DNA from: Dyadobacter tibetensis Y620-1
GTDB taxonomy: Bacteria > Bacteroidota > Bacteroidia > Cytophagales > Spirosomataceae
Assembly (NCBI RefSeq): GCF_000566685.1
Contig: NZ_AZQN01000003.1
Location: forward strand, 992,001-1,056,000
Direction of reading: 5' to 3'
DNA: 64,000 bases
The notes beneath the pieces were generated by a model. That model had not been told where the DNA came from. It saw only the letters and a program-made list of their open reading frames with translations, and made no database searches. The position numbers and the translations under genes are program-made. Of this stretch, positions 1-9,030 are shown in pieces; position 1 is the first letter of the stretch; every line of letters starts with the position of its first letter.

Positions 1-1186
1 GAGCATTACCTCCTACACGTGATACCGAGATACCTACGTTAATTGCGGGACGGATACCAGAGTTAAATAAGTTCGATTCAAGGAAAATCTGACCATCCGT
101 AATCGAAATTACGTTAGTCGGGATATAGGCAGAAACGTCACCAGCCTGAGTTTCGATAATTGGAAGGGCTGTAAGCGAACCACCGCCTTTTACCTTATCT
201 TTCAGGGAAGGAGGCAAGTCGTTCATTGTCCTGGCGATTCCATCATCGGCGATAATCTTGGCAGCACGCTCCAAAAGACGGCTGTGAAGATAGAATACAT
301 CACCAGGGTATGCTTCCCGACCTGGAGGACGACGAAGCAAGAGAGAAACTTCACGGTAAGATACCGCTTGTTTGGAAAGGTCATCATAAACAACCAAAGC
401 AGGGCGACCAGTATCGCGGAAATACTCACCGATAGCAGCACCGGTAAATGGCGCATAAAACTGCATAGGAGAAGGATCCGAAGCTCCTGCGGCTACAATA
501 ACCGTATAATCCATAGCACCATAACGACGTAGCGTCGCTTCGATGCTCTTGATAGTGGAGGCTTTCTGCCCACAAGCTACGTAGATACAGAAAACAGGCT
601 CGCCTTTTTCGAAGTATTCTCTTTGATTGATGATGGTATCAATGGCCACAGCAGTTTTACCTGTCTGACGGTCACCAATGATCAACTCACGTTGTCCACG
701 TCCAATAGGAATCATGGCATCGATGGATTTGATACCAGTTTGAAGAGGTTCCGTTACTGGCTGACGGTAGATTACCCCAGGGGCTTTGCGCTCCAAAGGC
801 ATCTCGAAAGTTTCACCAACGATCGGTCCATGACCATCGATGGGTTCGGCAAGGGTATTCACCACGCGGCCAATAATGCCTTCACCTACTTTTACCGAGG
901 CGATCTCTTTGGTTCGCTTAACGGTTGCACCTTCTTTGATGTCACTGGCGTCGCCTAATAATACGGCTCCAACATTGTCTTCTTCGAGGTTAAGGGCAAG
1001 TGCTTTCAGGCCATTTTCGAATACAAGAAGCTCACCCGCTTGTACTTGTGAAAGGCCGTAAATACGCGCTACGCCATCACCGATCTGAAGAACTGTTCCT
1101 ACTTCTTCAAGTTCGGCTTCCGATTTAGCGCCTGCAAGTTGTTCGCGCAGGATTGCCGACACTTCGTCCGGTCTAACAGATACCAT
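1..1186 (-). CDS. atpA: F0F1 ATP synthase subunit alpha (5' part, runs off the window)
   Basis: The reading frame starts at an ATG at 1186 ([17 protein letters not shown]) and stays open to the window edge, giving 395 of the roughly 525 residues expected. The beta-barrel N-terminal domain is followed by the nucleotide-binding domain with the P-loop GDRQTGKT at residues 171-178 and the downstream stretch [18 protein letters not shown], which is typical of alpha subunits. The protein forms the alpha3beta3 head of the membrane ATP synthase and carries the non-catalytic nucleotide sites. The C-terminal helical domain and stop codon lie outside. The rest of the atp operon is not visible here; atpH would be expected upstream, but the next gene upstream is an unrelated divergent FKBP gene, so atpA begins its own unit in this genome. 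Confidence 0.97.
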   Translation of the reverse strand, partial: MVSVRPDEVSAILREQLAGAKSEAELEEVGTVLQIGDGVARIYGLSQVQAGELLVFENGLKALALNLEEDNVGAVLLGDASDIKEGATVKRTKEIASVKVGEGIIGRVVNTLAEPIDGHGPIVGETFEMPLERKAPGVIYRQPVTEPLQTGIKSIDAMIPIGRGQRELIIGDRQTGKTAVAIDTIINQREYFEKGEPVFCIYVACGQKASTIKSIEATLRRYGAMDYTVIVAAGASDPSPMQFYAPFTGAAIGEYFRDTGRPALVVYDDLSKQAVSYREVSLLLRRPPGREAYPGDVFYLHSRLLERAAKIIADDGIARTMNDLPPSLKDKVKGGGSLTALPIIETQAGDVSAYIPTNVISITDGQIFLESNLFNSGIRPAINVGISVSRVGGNA

Positions 1187-1236
1187 AGTATAATTGACTA
1201 ATTTAGAGTATAGTAGTAAGATATTGAAATCAGCCG

Positions 1237-1244
1237 CAAAGGTA
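1237..1244 (-). promoter_or_regulatory. candidate Bacteroidota -7 promoter element for atpA
   Basis: On the minus strand this reads TACCTTTG, a match to the Bacteroidota -7 consensus TAnnTTTG, about 50 bases upstream of the atpA ATG. No clear TTTG -33 box is present at the usual distance. Such an 8-mer with six fixed bases is expected a few times by chance in the window's intergenic DNA, so the call rests on its position. Confidence 0.4.
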
Positions 1245-1476
1245 GGATTTTATTTTATAAATTAATCAGTTTCGTCCCAAAACATTAGATATAAAATTAT
1301 ACTTTTCCAAGTTTCTGATTTTTTCAAATAATTATTTTAAAATTACGGCGTTAATCTTCATTAATCACACGTTTTTCAAAACTTTTTTAGATTGTTATTG
1401 TGTTTTTGTTGAAAAGGCAATCCTAATTAACTTAGCACCTTGCATTACTACTTATCCGATCTTTTTTAAAATTCGA

Positions 1477-2268
1477 ATGTACAAATTAGAGAAATCCATT
1501 TTAGCTGCAGCCCTGATGGCTGCGCTTGCCGTTACACCCTCCACTGCACAAACTGCCAAGAAGGCTCCTGCTGCAGCTCCTGCCGCAAAAAAGGCGGCTC
1601 CAGCTCCTGCCAAAGCGGCGCCAGCAGTAAATGTACTCAAAAATACCTCTGATTCTTTGTCTGCCGCAATAGGCGTAAGTTTTTCTAACTCACTTAGTTC
1701 TCAGGGTATTGAAGATTTGAATGTTGATGTTCTGTTGCAAACCATTAAGTCGGCAATGGCAGGAAAGCCCACGGCTTTTACTTCTGAAACGGCTAATAGT
1801 TTTATAGGAACATACTTCCAGAATAAAATGGAAGAGAAAGGGGCCGCCATGAAAAAAATTGGAGCCGATTTCTTAGCAGAAAATGGCAAAAAGGATAGTG
1901 TTCAAACTACCGAATCGGGGCTACAGTATCAAGTGATCACGATGGGTACGGGAGCCAAGCCCTTAGCTACAGACAAGGTAAAGACCCACTATCATGGTAC
2001 ACTGATCGATGGTACCGTGTTCGACAGCTCGGTAGAAAGAGGGGAGCCCGTCGAGTTTCCTGTCAATGGGGTAATAAAAGGGTGGACCGAAGCTTTGCAA
2101 CTCATGCCAGTTGGCTCTAAATGGAAATTATTTATTCCCTATGATTTAGCCTATGGCGAACGTCAGGCTGGCCCACAGATTCCGGGGTATTCTACTCTTA
2201 TTTTTGAGGTAGAACTATTAGAAATAACGACTCCAAAGACGGAGCCGGCTGCTGCTCCTTCCAATTAA
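1477..2268 (+). CDS. FKBP-type peptidyl-prolyl cis-trans isomerase, exported
   Basis: A 263-residue protein with an N-terminal hydrophobic signal (about residues 8-25), then an Ala/Pro/Lys-rich low-complexity linker at 27-52, an FKBP N-terminal dimerisation-type helical domain at about 57-140 and a C-terminal FKBP catalytic domain at about 148-251. The catalytic domain shows the family features VFDSSVERGEPVEF, VIKGWTEALQLMPVG and the closing strand TLIFEVELLEI. This is the FkpA/Mip architecture of periplasmic folding catalysts. A short Ala/Pro tail follows. It stands alone, divergent from atpA, and is followed by a structured intergenic region before the protease gene prc. A shared role in envelope protein quality control with the protease downstream is inference from proximity. 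Confidence 0.93.
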   Translation: MYKLEKSILAAALMAALAVTPSTAQTAKKAPAAAPAAKKAAPAPAKAAPAVNVLKNTSDSLSAAIGVSFSNSLSSQGIEDLNVDVLLQTIKSAMAGKPTAFTSETANSFIGTYFQNKMEEKGAAMKKIGADFLAENGKKDSVQTTESGLQYQVITMGTGAKPLATDKVKTHYHGTLIDGTVFDSSVERGEPVEFPVNGVIKGWTEALQLMPVGSKWKLFIPYDLAYGERQAGPQIPGYSTLIFEVELLEITTPKTEPAAAPSN

Positions 2269-2299
2269 TAAATGTTAAAAGTAGTTAAATTGTAATTTT

Positions 2300-2379
2300 T
2301 ACAACCCTTTCAGAGGTTAATGTCCAAATATTATGGCATAGTTTTAGTATTTTTATGGGAATGCCATGAAAGGGTTGTA
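2300..2379. repeat. nested inverted repeat between FKBP gene and prc
   Basis: An outer 13-base perfect inverted repeat (TACAACCCTTTCA at 2300-2312 and its complement at 2367-2379) encloses a second 7-base inverted repeat (ATGGCAT at 2333-2339, ATGCCAT at 2361-2367). The inner right arm meets the outer right arm, so one RNA could form a long stem with a 20-base bulge on the 5' side. There is no T-run after the right arm, so it is not a classical terminator. It could be a mRNA-stabilising or regulatory structure of the prc leader. Confidence 0.5.
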
Positions 2380-2468
2380 TTACCTGGTGGTTAGTCGGTT
2401 TGCCAACGTGGGTAAGCCATTTTCGAAAAGCAGTTTAATCTACTGCGATCACTCATATTATCTTGAAA

Positions 2469-4583
2469 ATGAAAAAATACCTTATAACGCTTATCCCGGT
2501 GGTATTATTGGGATGGCAAAGTGGCCCTGAAAGGGAGACCGGGATATCTTTACCTGCCGATACTTCCTTGTCGGAGGATATTAAGCCCATTGCTGCCCAG
2601 TTCAAGGCCGAGGGAATAGCCACCAGGCTTTTAGGAAATGCACATTATAGAAAAATACCTCTGAATGATTCGCTTTCATCGGCCATGTTCGATCGGTATA
2701 TCAACAGTATTGATCCCAGCAAATTGTATTATCAGGCCTCAGACCTTGAGGCATTTGAACAATATCGCTATGCTTTCGATGATTATCTGTTGAAGCGAGA
2801 ATTGGACGTGCCATTTAAGATCTATAACGTCTTTAGAAAACGATATCAGGAGCGAAGCGATTATATCCATACGCTATTAGAAGAAAAAAAGCCTTTCGAT
2901 TTTTCGGAGAATGAGTCCATTAATACGGATCGAGAGAAGGCGGTATGGGCCAAAAATACGGAGGAGCTGAATGATACCTGGAGGAGGTATCTGAAGAGTG
3001 AAGCACTCGACCTAAAGCTCTCGGGCAAGGCGGATTCATCCTATTTGTCCACCCTAAGCGATCGCTATAAGTATCGGGACAGGGCTTTGGCACGCATTCG
3101 CACAGAGCAGGTTTTTCAAATGTTTATGAATGCCTATGCCGAATCCCTGGATCCGCATACCAATTATCTGGCTCCTACTTCTGCCGATCGTTTTAAGCAG
3201 GATATGAGTCAATCTTTAGAAGGGATTGGTGCCGTGCTGCGCGAAGAAGATAATTATATTAAGATCGTAGAGGTTATCCCCGGTGGACCTGCTTTCAAAG
3301 GCAAGCAGCTTAAAAAGGAGGATAAGATCATCGGAGTGGCCCAGGGTGATGATGGTAAAATCGTTGATATTGTGGGTTGGTTTGTCGATGATGCAGTAAA
3401 ACTGATTAAAGGCCCTAAGGGCACCGTCGTACGACTTCAGGTGCTATCGGCAGATGCCTTGGCGGGAACAGCGCCGAAAGAATACAGGATCGTTCGAGAA
3501 AAGATAAAATTAGAGGAACAGCGAGCTAAGAAGGAAATTGTTTCCATCAAATCGGGTAATAAAGATTATAAAGTAGGGGTGATTGACATTCCCCTCTTCT
3601 ATCGAGATTTCGAAGGAGCACAGCATAGGGAAAAGGAATTTACGAGCACCACCCGAGATGTTAAGAAGCTAATTGCCGAGCTAAAGACGGAAAATGTGGA
3701 CGGAATTGTAATTGATCTCCGCAATAATGGGGGTGGATCACTGACCGAGGCTGTTTCGTTAACCGGGTTGTTTATTAATAAAGGTCCCGTTGTGCAGGTT
3801 AAAGAGAGTCAGGGTGAGGTAGAGGTGCAGTCCGACCTTGATCCATCCATTGCCTATGATGGTCCTTTGGCCGTGATGGTGAATCGCTTTAGTGCCTCCG
3901 CCTCTGAAATTTTCGCCGGGGCTATTCAGGACTATAAGCGTGGCCTTATAGTAGGGGAGCAGACCTACGGCAAAGGAACCGTTCAGACCTTGGTGGAGCT
4001 TAATCAATGGGATCCTCAGGAGTCTGCTCAGCTGGGACAATTAAAGCTTACAGTAGCTAAATTCTATAGAGTTAACGGAAGCAGTACGCAGTTAAAAGGG
4101 GTGTCTCCCGACCTTGAGCTCCCTACTGCTTTTAAAACCAATGAGTATGGAGAAGGATCGGAGCCTAGTGCATTACCTTGGGATAAAATTGCCTCTTCTA
4201 ATTTCCAACCGGTCAATATGATCAATGATCAGATATTGACTAAGGTGAAAGAGAAATATAATCAGCGACTTACTACTGATGAAGACCTGAAGACCCTCGT
4301 CAACACCCTTGATGACTTTAAAAAGGCCAGAGAGGATAAAGTGGTTTCCTTACAGGAGTCCAAGAGGAAAGTGGAAAGGGAGGAAGCAGAGAAAAAGCGT
4401 TTAGCGCTAAAAGCCATAGGAGAAGACGATGAAGAAGATCTAGAAGAAGGTGCTCCTGAAACTCCTAAGGAAGACAAGGCTAAAAAGAAAAAAGATATAT
4501 ATATCACTGAGACTGGAAGAATGCTGGTAGATTTTATCCAGATTACCAAGGAGCCTAGTTTGGCAGGTACTAAAAAGAAATAA
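2469..4583 (+). CDS. prc: tail-specific (C-terminal processing) protease, peptidase S41
   Basis: The ATG at 2469 gives 704 residues; a TTG two codons earlier is an alternative. A hydrophobic N-terminal signal (MKKYLITLIPVVLLG) exports it to the periplasm. An N-terminal Prc-type helical domain (about 35-230) is followed by a PDZ domain (about 245-330) and the S41 catalytic domain. In it VIDLRNNGGGS and FSASASEIFAGAIQDYKRG carry the active-site serine (about residue 477), and TYGKGTVQ carries the lysine of the Ser-Lys dyad about 25 residues later (about 502). A Prc-type C-terminal domain and a highly charged Lys/Glu tail end the protein. The length is close to E. coli Prc. It trims or degrades periplasmic proteins recognised at their C-termini. 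A strong terminator follows directly. Confidence 0.95.
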   Translation: MKKYLITLIPVVLLGWQSGPERETGISLPADTSLSEDIKPIAAQFKAEGIATRLLGNAHYRKIPLNDSLSSAMFDRYINSIDPSKLYYQASDLEAFEQYRYAFDDYLLKRELDVPFKIYNVFRKRYQERSDYIHTLLEEKKPFDFSENESINTDREKAVWAKNTEELNDTWRRYLKSEALDLKLSGKADSSYLSTLSDRYKYRDRALARIRTEQVFQMFMNAYAESLDPHTNYLAPTSADRFKQDMSQSLEGIGAVLREEDNYIKIVEVIPGGPAFKGKQLKKEDKIIGVAQGDDGKIVDIVGWFVDDAVKLIKGPKGTVVRLQVLSADALAGTAPKEYRIVREKIKLEEQRAKKEIVSIKSGNKDYKVGVIDIPLFYRDFEGAQHREKEFTSTTRDVKKLIAELKTENVDGIVIDLRNNGGGSLTEAVSLTGLFINKGPVVQVKESQGEVEVQSDLDPSIAYDGPLAVMVNRFSASASEIFAGAIQDYKRGLIVGEQTYGKGTVQTLVELNQWDPQESAQLGQLKLTVAKFYRVNGSSTQLKGVSPDLELPTAFKTNEYGEGSEPSALPWDKIASSNFQPVNMINDQILTKVKEKYNQRLTTDEDLKTLVNTLDDFKKAREDKVVSLQESKRKVEREEAEKKRLALKAIGEDDEEDLEEGAPETPKEDKAKKKKDIYITETGRMLVDFIQITKEPSLAGTKKK

Positions 4584-4624
4584 AACGCTGCCCGTTGTCG
4601 ACTGCGGCGATGCGCACCAAATAG

Positions 4625-4666
4625 CTAGAGGCCGTCTGCGATCTGCAGACGGCCTCTAGTGTTTTT
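4625..4666 (+). terminator. rho-independent terminator after prc
   Basis: A 15-base perfect inverted repeat, CTAGAGGCCGTCTGC (4625-4639) and its complement (4645-4659), with a 5-base loop, followed by TGTTTTT. The arms are GC-rich and the T-run is in the right place for the plus strand. It marks the end of the core prc unit and the left edge of the accessory stretch. Confidence 0.9.
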
Positions 4667-4758
4667 GGGCAGCTTGGATAAGAACAAGGGTGCTTAAAAC
4701 ATGGAAAGGTCCATAGCACCGATCCATCTATCCTTATCCCCACCATTGACGAATTGAT

Positions 4759-5646
4759 TCAGATCCGCAGCAGCATTGTTTCCTCATTCAGTTCACTAAA
4801 ATTTTTTTTTCTAAATAATGATGGACTTATCCCCTTATGTTTTTTGAAAAATCTATTTAAGTGACTGATGTCTGTAAATCGTAATTCATCCACAATCTCA
4901 CTGATTCTGCTATTACTATGCAAAAGACGTGTTTCAATAATTTTTAGTTTACATTTTATAATAAACTGCTGAAGAGTATCCTCGGCATGGTGCTTAAAAA
5001 ACTTGCCCAGGTAATTGGGTGATACATTGAAATGGCTACAGATAACGCTTGTTCGCAGCTTGTCGGGTTCGTAGATATTAAGTTGTATGTACTGAAAAAT
5101 ACCCTGCACTTTTTCGTCGGTAGTGTCCGAAAGATTTTCTGGGAGGATCTTGGCAATTGAACGTGCCACCAAAACAATAAGGCTATTCATTAACTGCTGG
5201 ATCAATTCTTTGCTATATAAGTCGCTTTTGTGCTGTTCATTAACCATGCTTGTAACAACAGACTTTACCAATTCCTTATCCTGATTCGTTTTCAGGATAC
5301 AGCCAGGCGCGTGCGTTGCGTTATGGAGGATAAATTCAAGCTTCTGAAGCCAGACAGATTGTTCTTTTGATCCATTTTTCAATAAGTCTGATTTAAGGTA
5401 AATCTCGTTAAAACAGATAAAAAGAAACTTGGTCCGGGTCTGAATATCAAACGTATTTAAATCCTTTGGAGTAACCAGAAACAAATGACCATCCTTGTAA
5501 TCAAATGAATTCCCATTTATATATTGTTTGCCGCTGCCTTCCAAAATGTAAACCAGTTCAAAGAAATTCTGTCCCTGACTAAGCTCATCATAGTGCTCTG
5601 CCTCTTTGTATATTATTTCGAATGGGTAATAAAGATTTTGTTTCAT
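4759..5646 (-). CDS. AraC family transcriptional regulator with cupin-type sensor domain
   Basis: The start is placed at the ATG at 5646 (MKQNLYYPFEII), giving 295 residues; a TTG three codons upstream is less likely. The N-terminal half has the beta-strand pattern of an AraC cupin ligand-binding domain (FFELVYILEGSGKQYING). The C-terminal hundred residues form the double helix-turn-helix, with FNVSPNYLGKFFKHHAEDT and the second motif FTDISHLNRFFKKHKGISP. It is divergent from the TIM-barrel isomerase and SDR genes, with 132 bases between start codons, and is probably their regulator, responding to a sugar or polyol. The effector cannot be told from the sequence. Confidence 0.9.
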   Translation of the reverse strand: MKQNLYYPFEIIYKEAEHYDELSQGQNFFELVYILEGSGKQYINGNSFDYKDGHLFLVTPKDLNTFDIQTRTKFLFICFNEIYLKSDLLKNGSKEQSVWLQKLEFILHNATHAPGCILKTNQDKELVKSVVTSMVNEQHKSDLYSKELIQQLMNSLIVLVARSIAKILPENLSDTTDEKVQGIFQYIQLNIYEPDKLRTSVICSHFNVSPNYLGKFFKHHAEDTLQQFIIKCKLKIIETRLLHSNSRISEIVDELRFTDISHLNRFFKKHKGISPSLFRKKNFSELNEETMLLRI

Positions 5647-5652
5647 AGTATA

Positions 5653-5660
5653 CAAAGATA
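5653..5660 (-). promoter_or_regulatory. candidate -7 element for the AraC regulator, near-leaderless
   Basis: Minus strand TATCTTTG matches TAnnTTTG and ends only 6 bases before the ATG at 5646. Transcription from it would give a leaderless or nearly leaderless mRNA. No -33 TTTG lies at the right distance; one occurs 11 bases upstream, which is too close. It may be chance. Confidence 0.3.
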
Positions 5661-5706
5661 CCTGTTATTGGCAAATCCGTACCACTATGTGGACGAATTA
5701 AAGGTA

Positions 5707-5714
5707 TAATTTTG
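5707..5714 (+). promoter_or_regulatory. candidate -7 element for the isomerase-SDR unit
   Basis: TAATTTTG matches the Bacteroidota TAnnTTTG element and lies 64 bases upstream of the isomerase ATG in the divergent region. It is the best-placed promoter candidate for that unit. A -33 TTTG box is not evident, which would fit dependence on the divergent AraC activator. Confidence 0.4.
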
Positions 5715-5778
5715 CCATATCGAAAGATCGCTCCTGATCTGGTTCTTTCTTAGAAAACAAATTTTAATAACAATTATT

Positions 5779-6684
5779 ATGGAGATACAAATGCGGGCCT
5801 CTTCTGAGGGGGGGCAAACTGATACGATTCCGGTAAATAATTTACCCCAAAAATATTATGCAATGGACATGCCTTTTTACAGCACTATGGGCGTATATAA
5901 TTTTGAGGACCGATGTGAAATAATTAAGGAAATTGGCTACGATGCGATGCATATGTCAATTTGGGATGGCCGCAATTGGGCATTAGCTCAGCAGCTAGAA
6001 ACGGTAAAGGACCGCTTTGGACTCGATGTGGCTGGGGTATATATTGTGCTGGATCTGTCACTCGGTGAGCGTGATATCAGGAATAGTGGCATTCTAAAAA
6101 TGCTTGAAACTATGATGGAAGGATCCACAGTTGAGTTGGCTATAAAATCGGTAGTACCCGGAATGAAACCGTCGGATCCGGCCGGAGATAAACCGGTTGC
6201 TGCATGGTTAAAACAGGCCCTTGCAATTGCGGAGATCCGTAATATCCGGATATTGCTTTATACCCATATTACGCACTGGATAGATAAGCACACGGATGCA
6301 ATTCGCATTTGCGAGAAGATCGCACATCCAAACCTGGGCCTAGTATTTAGCAGTGGCAACTGGTATATGGGTGAGGGAAGTGGTCTTGGCCATACGCTTC
6401 GCAGGGCGATGCCCTACCTTAAGCAGGTCAATCTTTCAGGTAGCAGGCGTACACCTTTGGGTTTCTTTCAGGTAGGGACTATCGAACCTCTTGACATGGG
6501 CGAAATGGATAATTTTGCCATCGTGGCCTTGCTCAACAGACTGGGATATCAGGGTTATCTGGGCTATACGGGATGGGACGAAGGCGGAGATGCCTATAAC
6601 AAACTGGAACGTACGCTACGTGTGCTTAAAGATATCACCCGACGGGTTAATCAGCATCCAAAATGGGGAAGTCACCTGAGTTAA
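5779..6684 (+). CDS. sugar phosphate isomerase/epimerase-like TIM-barrel protein
   Basis: A 301-residue protein of the xylose isomerase-like TIM barrel superfamily (AP endonuclease 2 fold). Recognisable stretches are EIGYDAMHMSIWDGRNW near the N-terminus, LLYTHITHWIDKHTDAIRIC, NLGLVFSSGNWYMGEG and the C-terminal LLNRLGYQGYLGYTGW. Members of the family isomerise or epimerise sugars, inosose or hydroxypyruvate using a metal bound by Glu, Asp and His. The usual metal-binding glutamates of the barrel are hard to place here, so the exact reaction is open. No signal peptide is seen, so it is cytoplasmic. It is followed 63 bases later by an SDR gene and probably co-regulated by the divergent AraC protein. 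Confidence 0.75.
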   Translation: MEIQMRASSEGGQTDTIPVNNLPQKYYAMDMPFYSTMGVYNFEDRCEIIKEIGYDAMHMSIWDGRNWALAQQLETVKDRFGLDVAGVYIVLDLSLGERDIRNSGILKMLETMMEGSTVELAIKSVVPGMKPSDPAGDKPVAAWLKQALAIAEIRNIRILLYTHITHWIDKHTDAIRICEKIAHPNLGLVFSSGNWYMGEGSGLGHTLRRAMPYLKQVNLSGSRRTPLGFFQVGTIEPLDMGEMDNFAIVALLNRLGYQGYLGYTGWDEGGDAYNKLERTLRVLKDITRRVNQHPKWGSHLS

Positions 6685-6747
6685 TTCAGGTAATGAAGTC
6701 TTTATTCTAAAATTATTTTTATTACCAGTCTCTAATTAAATCATAAA

Positions 6748-7497
6748 ATGAAATTAACAGGAAATACTATCTTTATCACTGGCGGTGGTTCAGGCATCGG
6801 CCGTGGTTTAGCAGAATCATTCCATAGACTGGGCAACCAGGTTATCATTTCCGGGCGAAGAAAAGCGAAGCTGGATCAGGTAACATTGGCCAATCCGGGT
6901 ATGCAATCCCTTGAATTGGATGTAAGTGACCCTGCCAGTATTGCAGCAGTTAGTCAGAAATTAATCAAAGATTATCCAAAGCTCAATGTGCTTATTAATA
7001 ATGCAGGTGTGATGCAACTGGACGATGCCGCAAATACCATACATGAAGAAATGCTCATTTCAAGCATGGCAATCAATTTTGCGGGTCCGATACGTATGAC
7101 CTCTGCGCTAATTGGTCACTTAAAGGAACAGGATTCCTCCACGGTCATCAATGTGTCTTCCGGGATGGGATTTGTGCCTTTTGGTATGGCATCCGTATAT
7201 TCTGCTACCAAGGCAGCAGTTCATTCCTACACGTTGACACTTCGGTATCAGTTGAAAAATAGTTCCGTGCAGGTTCTAGAACTCACACCTCCCTGGGTTC
7301 GGACGGACTTGCTGAATAGTAACAATGCGCCAAATGCAATGCCATTTGATGAATTTATAAATGAAGTATTTGAACTGCTTGCAGCAGATAATGAGGAGAT
7401 ATTAGTTGAACGTGTTAAAACATTCCGCAATAACCCAGGTCCCAATGAAGGAATATTCGTTACAGAATATAATGACGCCATGCTTTCAGGGAATTGA
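6748..7497 (+). CDS. SDR family oxidoreductase, DltE-like
   Basis: A 249-residue classical short-chain dehydrogenase. The NAD(P)-binding glycine motif TGGGSGIGRG is at residues 10-19, NNAG follows at about residues 85-88 (LINNAGVM), the catalytic serine lies in INVSSGMGF and the Tyr-Lys pair in YSATKAAVHSY. The C-terminal part (LELTPPWVRTDLL) matches the DltE-like subgroup of oxidoreductases. The arginine in SGRRKAK after the second strand suggests NADPH. It follows the TIM-barrel protein, and the two could act in sequence on a sugar or polyol. The substrate is not predictable. Confidence 0.88.
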   Translation: MKLTGNTIFITGGGSGIGRGLAESFHRLGNQVIISGRRKAKLDQVTLANPGMQSLELDVSDPASIAAVSQKLIKDYPKLNVLINNAGVMQLDDAANTIHEEMLISSMAINFAGPIRMTSALIGHLKEQDSSTVINVSSGMGFVPFGMASVYSATKAAVHSYTLTLRYQLKNSSVQVLELTPPWVRTDLLNSNNAPNAMPFDEFINEVFELLAADNEEILVERVKTFRNNPGPNEGIFVTEYNDAMLSGN

Positions 7498-8017
7498 AGG
7501 CATTAAAAGATAAGAGTAACGGAAGGCTTTACAGCAAAACGAGACACATTTTTTAAATGCTATGCACGTAGTTGCACTTTGTACACGTATATCAATTACC
7601 GATAATCACTTGAAGTCAATGCTTACCGTAGACCATCGCTTTATAGATTTGGAATCAAAAGAAAGTGACTGGAAGGGCAGCATATATTTTACTAGTCTGA
7701 ACTATTAAGTTTTAATGGACGAACCGCATGACAGTAAATGCAAACTTATCTAACACTGCGTATTCTTTTGCCCGGAGCTGCCAAGCTCTGTACTGATATA
7801 ACTCATGTAGAGATTTTATTTACATATCCTGGATCAGGGATTAGAAGCTTACCCAAAGGAATTACTCTGCACATTTTCGGTTGAAATGGGAATTGGTCGA
7901 AGGATAATTACAATGTCCGATTCCCAGAATCACGACTTACCAGCTACAACCGGACTTTTTTCATTTAAAATTATTAAACAAAGCGGCTTGGCTTTGCCGC
8001 ATTTTTCTAACTATATT
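7498..8017 (+). other. 520-base gap without a convincing gene
   Basis: Two short open frames occur, one of 48 codons starting at about 7563 (MHVVALCTRISITDNHLK) and one ending shortly before 7890 that contains HVEILFTYPGSGIRSLPK. Neither is recognised. Several frames break into short open pieces as in the decayed stretch further on, so this may also be gene debris. An in-frame extension of the next gene reaches back to 7886, but it is not conserved-looking. Confidence 0.4.
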
Positions 8018-8989
8018 ATGCTTACTCCATCGAAAATACCTTATAGATCGCAGCCCGGCTTTGCCCGAACTTATGCGATGAACAAGTTAACACTAGGCCT
8101 TTTTTACCCGATTGAGGCCTATTCAGGAGATGCCCCAACGATGCTTGGACATATAGAAATAGCTCAACAAGCCGAAACTGCTGGTTTCGCTGCACTGTGG
8201 ATACGTGATGTGCCTCTTCGTGATCCAAATTTTGGCGATCTGGGTCAGATTTTTGATCCCTGGGTCTATCTGGGCTACCTCGCAGCACGAACTTCCCATA
8301 TTGCCTTGGGTACAGCCGCTATCGTTGTGCCTATCCGTAATCCTTTGCATCTTGCAAAATCAGCGACAAGCATAGACCAACTCAGTTCTGGACGTTTGTT
8401 GCTGGGTGTGGCCTCAGGAGACCGACCAGTAGAATTTCCGGCATTTGGAGTGGAATCAGATCGACGCGGAGAAATATTCCGTGAGTATATTGAAGTATTC
8501 CGGCAGCTTCAAAAAACAAGTTATGAACCATTGAAATGGAGTGGGGGAATTCTTTCAGGCGCTGATATGGTGCCCAAACCAGTAGCAGAGGAAATTCCTT
8601 TATTGATTACAGGCGGAAGTCAGCAGTCACAAGAATGGATTGCCGAGCATGGTCATGGCTGGATCAGTTACCCCCGCGCACCACACCAACAACAAATTGT
8701 AATCGAAAACTGGCATAATGAGGTTCGAAAACATTGCGGAGGTGTCTTTAAACCATTTAGTCAGTCTCTTTACATTGATCTGCTCAAAGATCCTGATGCT
8801 CAAATACAGCCAATCCATTTGGGTTACCGACTGGGAAGAAATCAGTTGATTAAGCTGCTTGAAGTCCTGGAAAAGATTGGCGTGAACCATGTGATGTTAA
8901 GCCTGAAATACAGTCATCGTCCCGCACAGCAGGTTGTTGAAGAGCTTGGGCGTTATGTTCTTCCACAATTTCCAACAATAGAAATTTGA
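8018..8989 (+). CDS. luciferase-like (LLM class) flavin-dependent oxidoreductase
   Basis: The ATG at 8018 gives 323 residues; the frame is open from 7886, but the family's N-terminus (PGFARTYAMNKLTLGLFYPIE) fits the later start. The protein resembles the BA3436-type group of luciferase-type oxidoreductases. Markers are FAALWIRDVPLRDPNFGD, DPWVYLGYLAARTSHIALGT, DQLSSGRLLLGVASGDRP and the C-terminal IGVNHVMLSLKYSHRPAQQV. These are TIM-barrel enzymes that use reduced FMN or F420. Bacteroidota lack F420 as far as known, so FMNH2 is likely. The substrate is unknown. It is a single gene between two decayed stretches and may have been acquired horizontally. Confidence 0.88.
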   Translation: MLTPSKIPYRSQPGFARTYAMNKLTLGLFYPIEAYSGDAPTMLGHIEIAQQAETAGFAALWIRDVPLRDPNFGDLGQIFDPWVYLGYLAARTSHIALGTAAIVVPIRNPLHLAKSATSIDQLSSGRLLLGVASGDRPVEFPAFGVESDRRGEIFREYIEVFRQLQKTSYEPLKWSGGILSGADMVPKPVAEEIPLLITGGSQQSQEWIAEHGHGWISYPRAPHQQQIVIENWHNEVRKHCGGVFKPFSQSLYIDLLKDPDAQIQPIHLGYRLGRNQLIKLLEVLEKIGVNHVMLSLKYSHRPAQQVVEELGRYVLPQFPTIEI

Positions 8990-9030
8990 TAAAACAAATT
9001 ATAGGATGCTATTTAAACTGAAGTGAGGAT

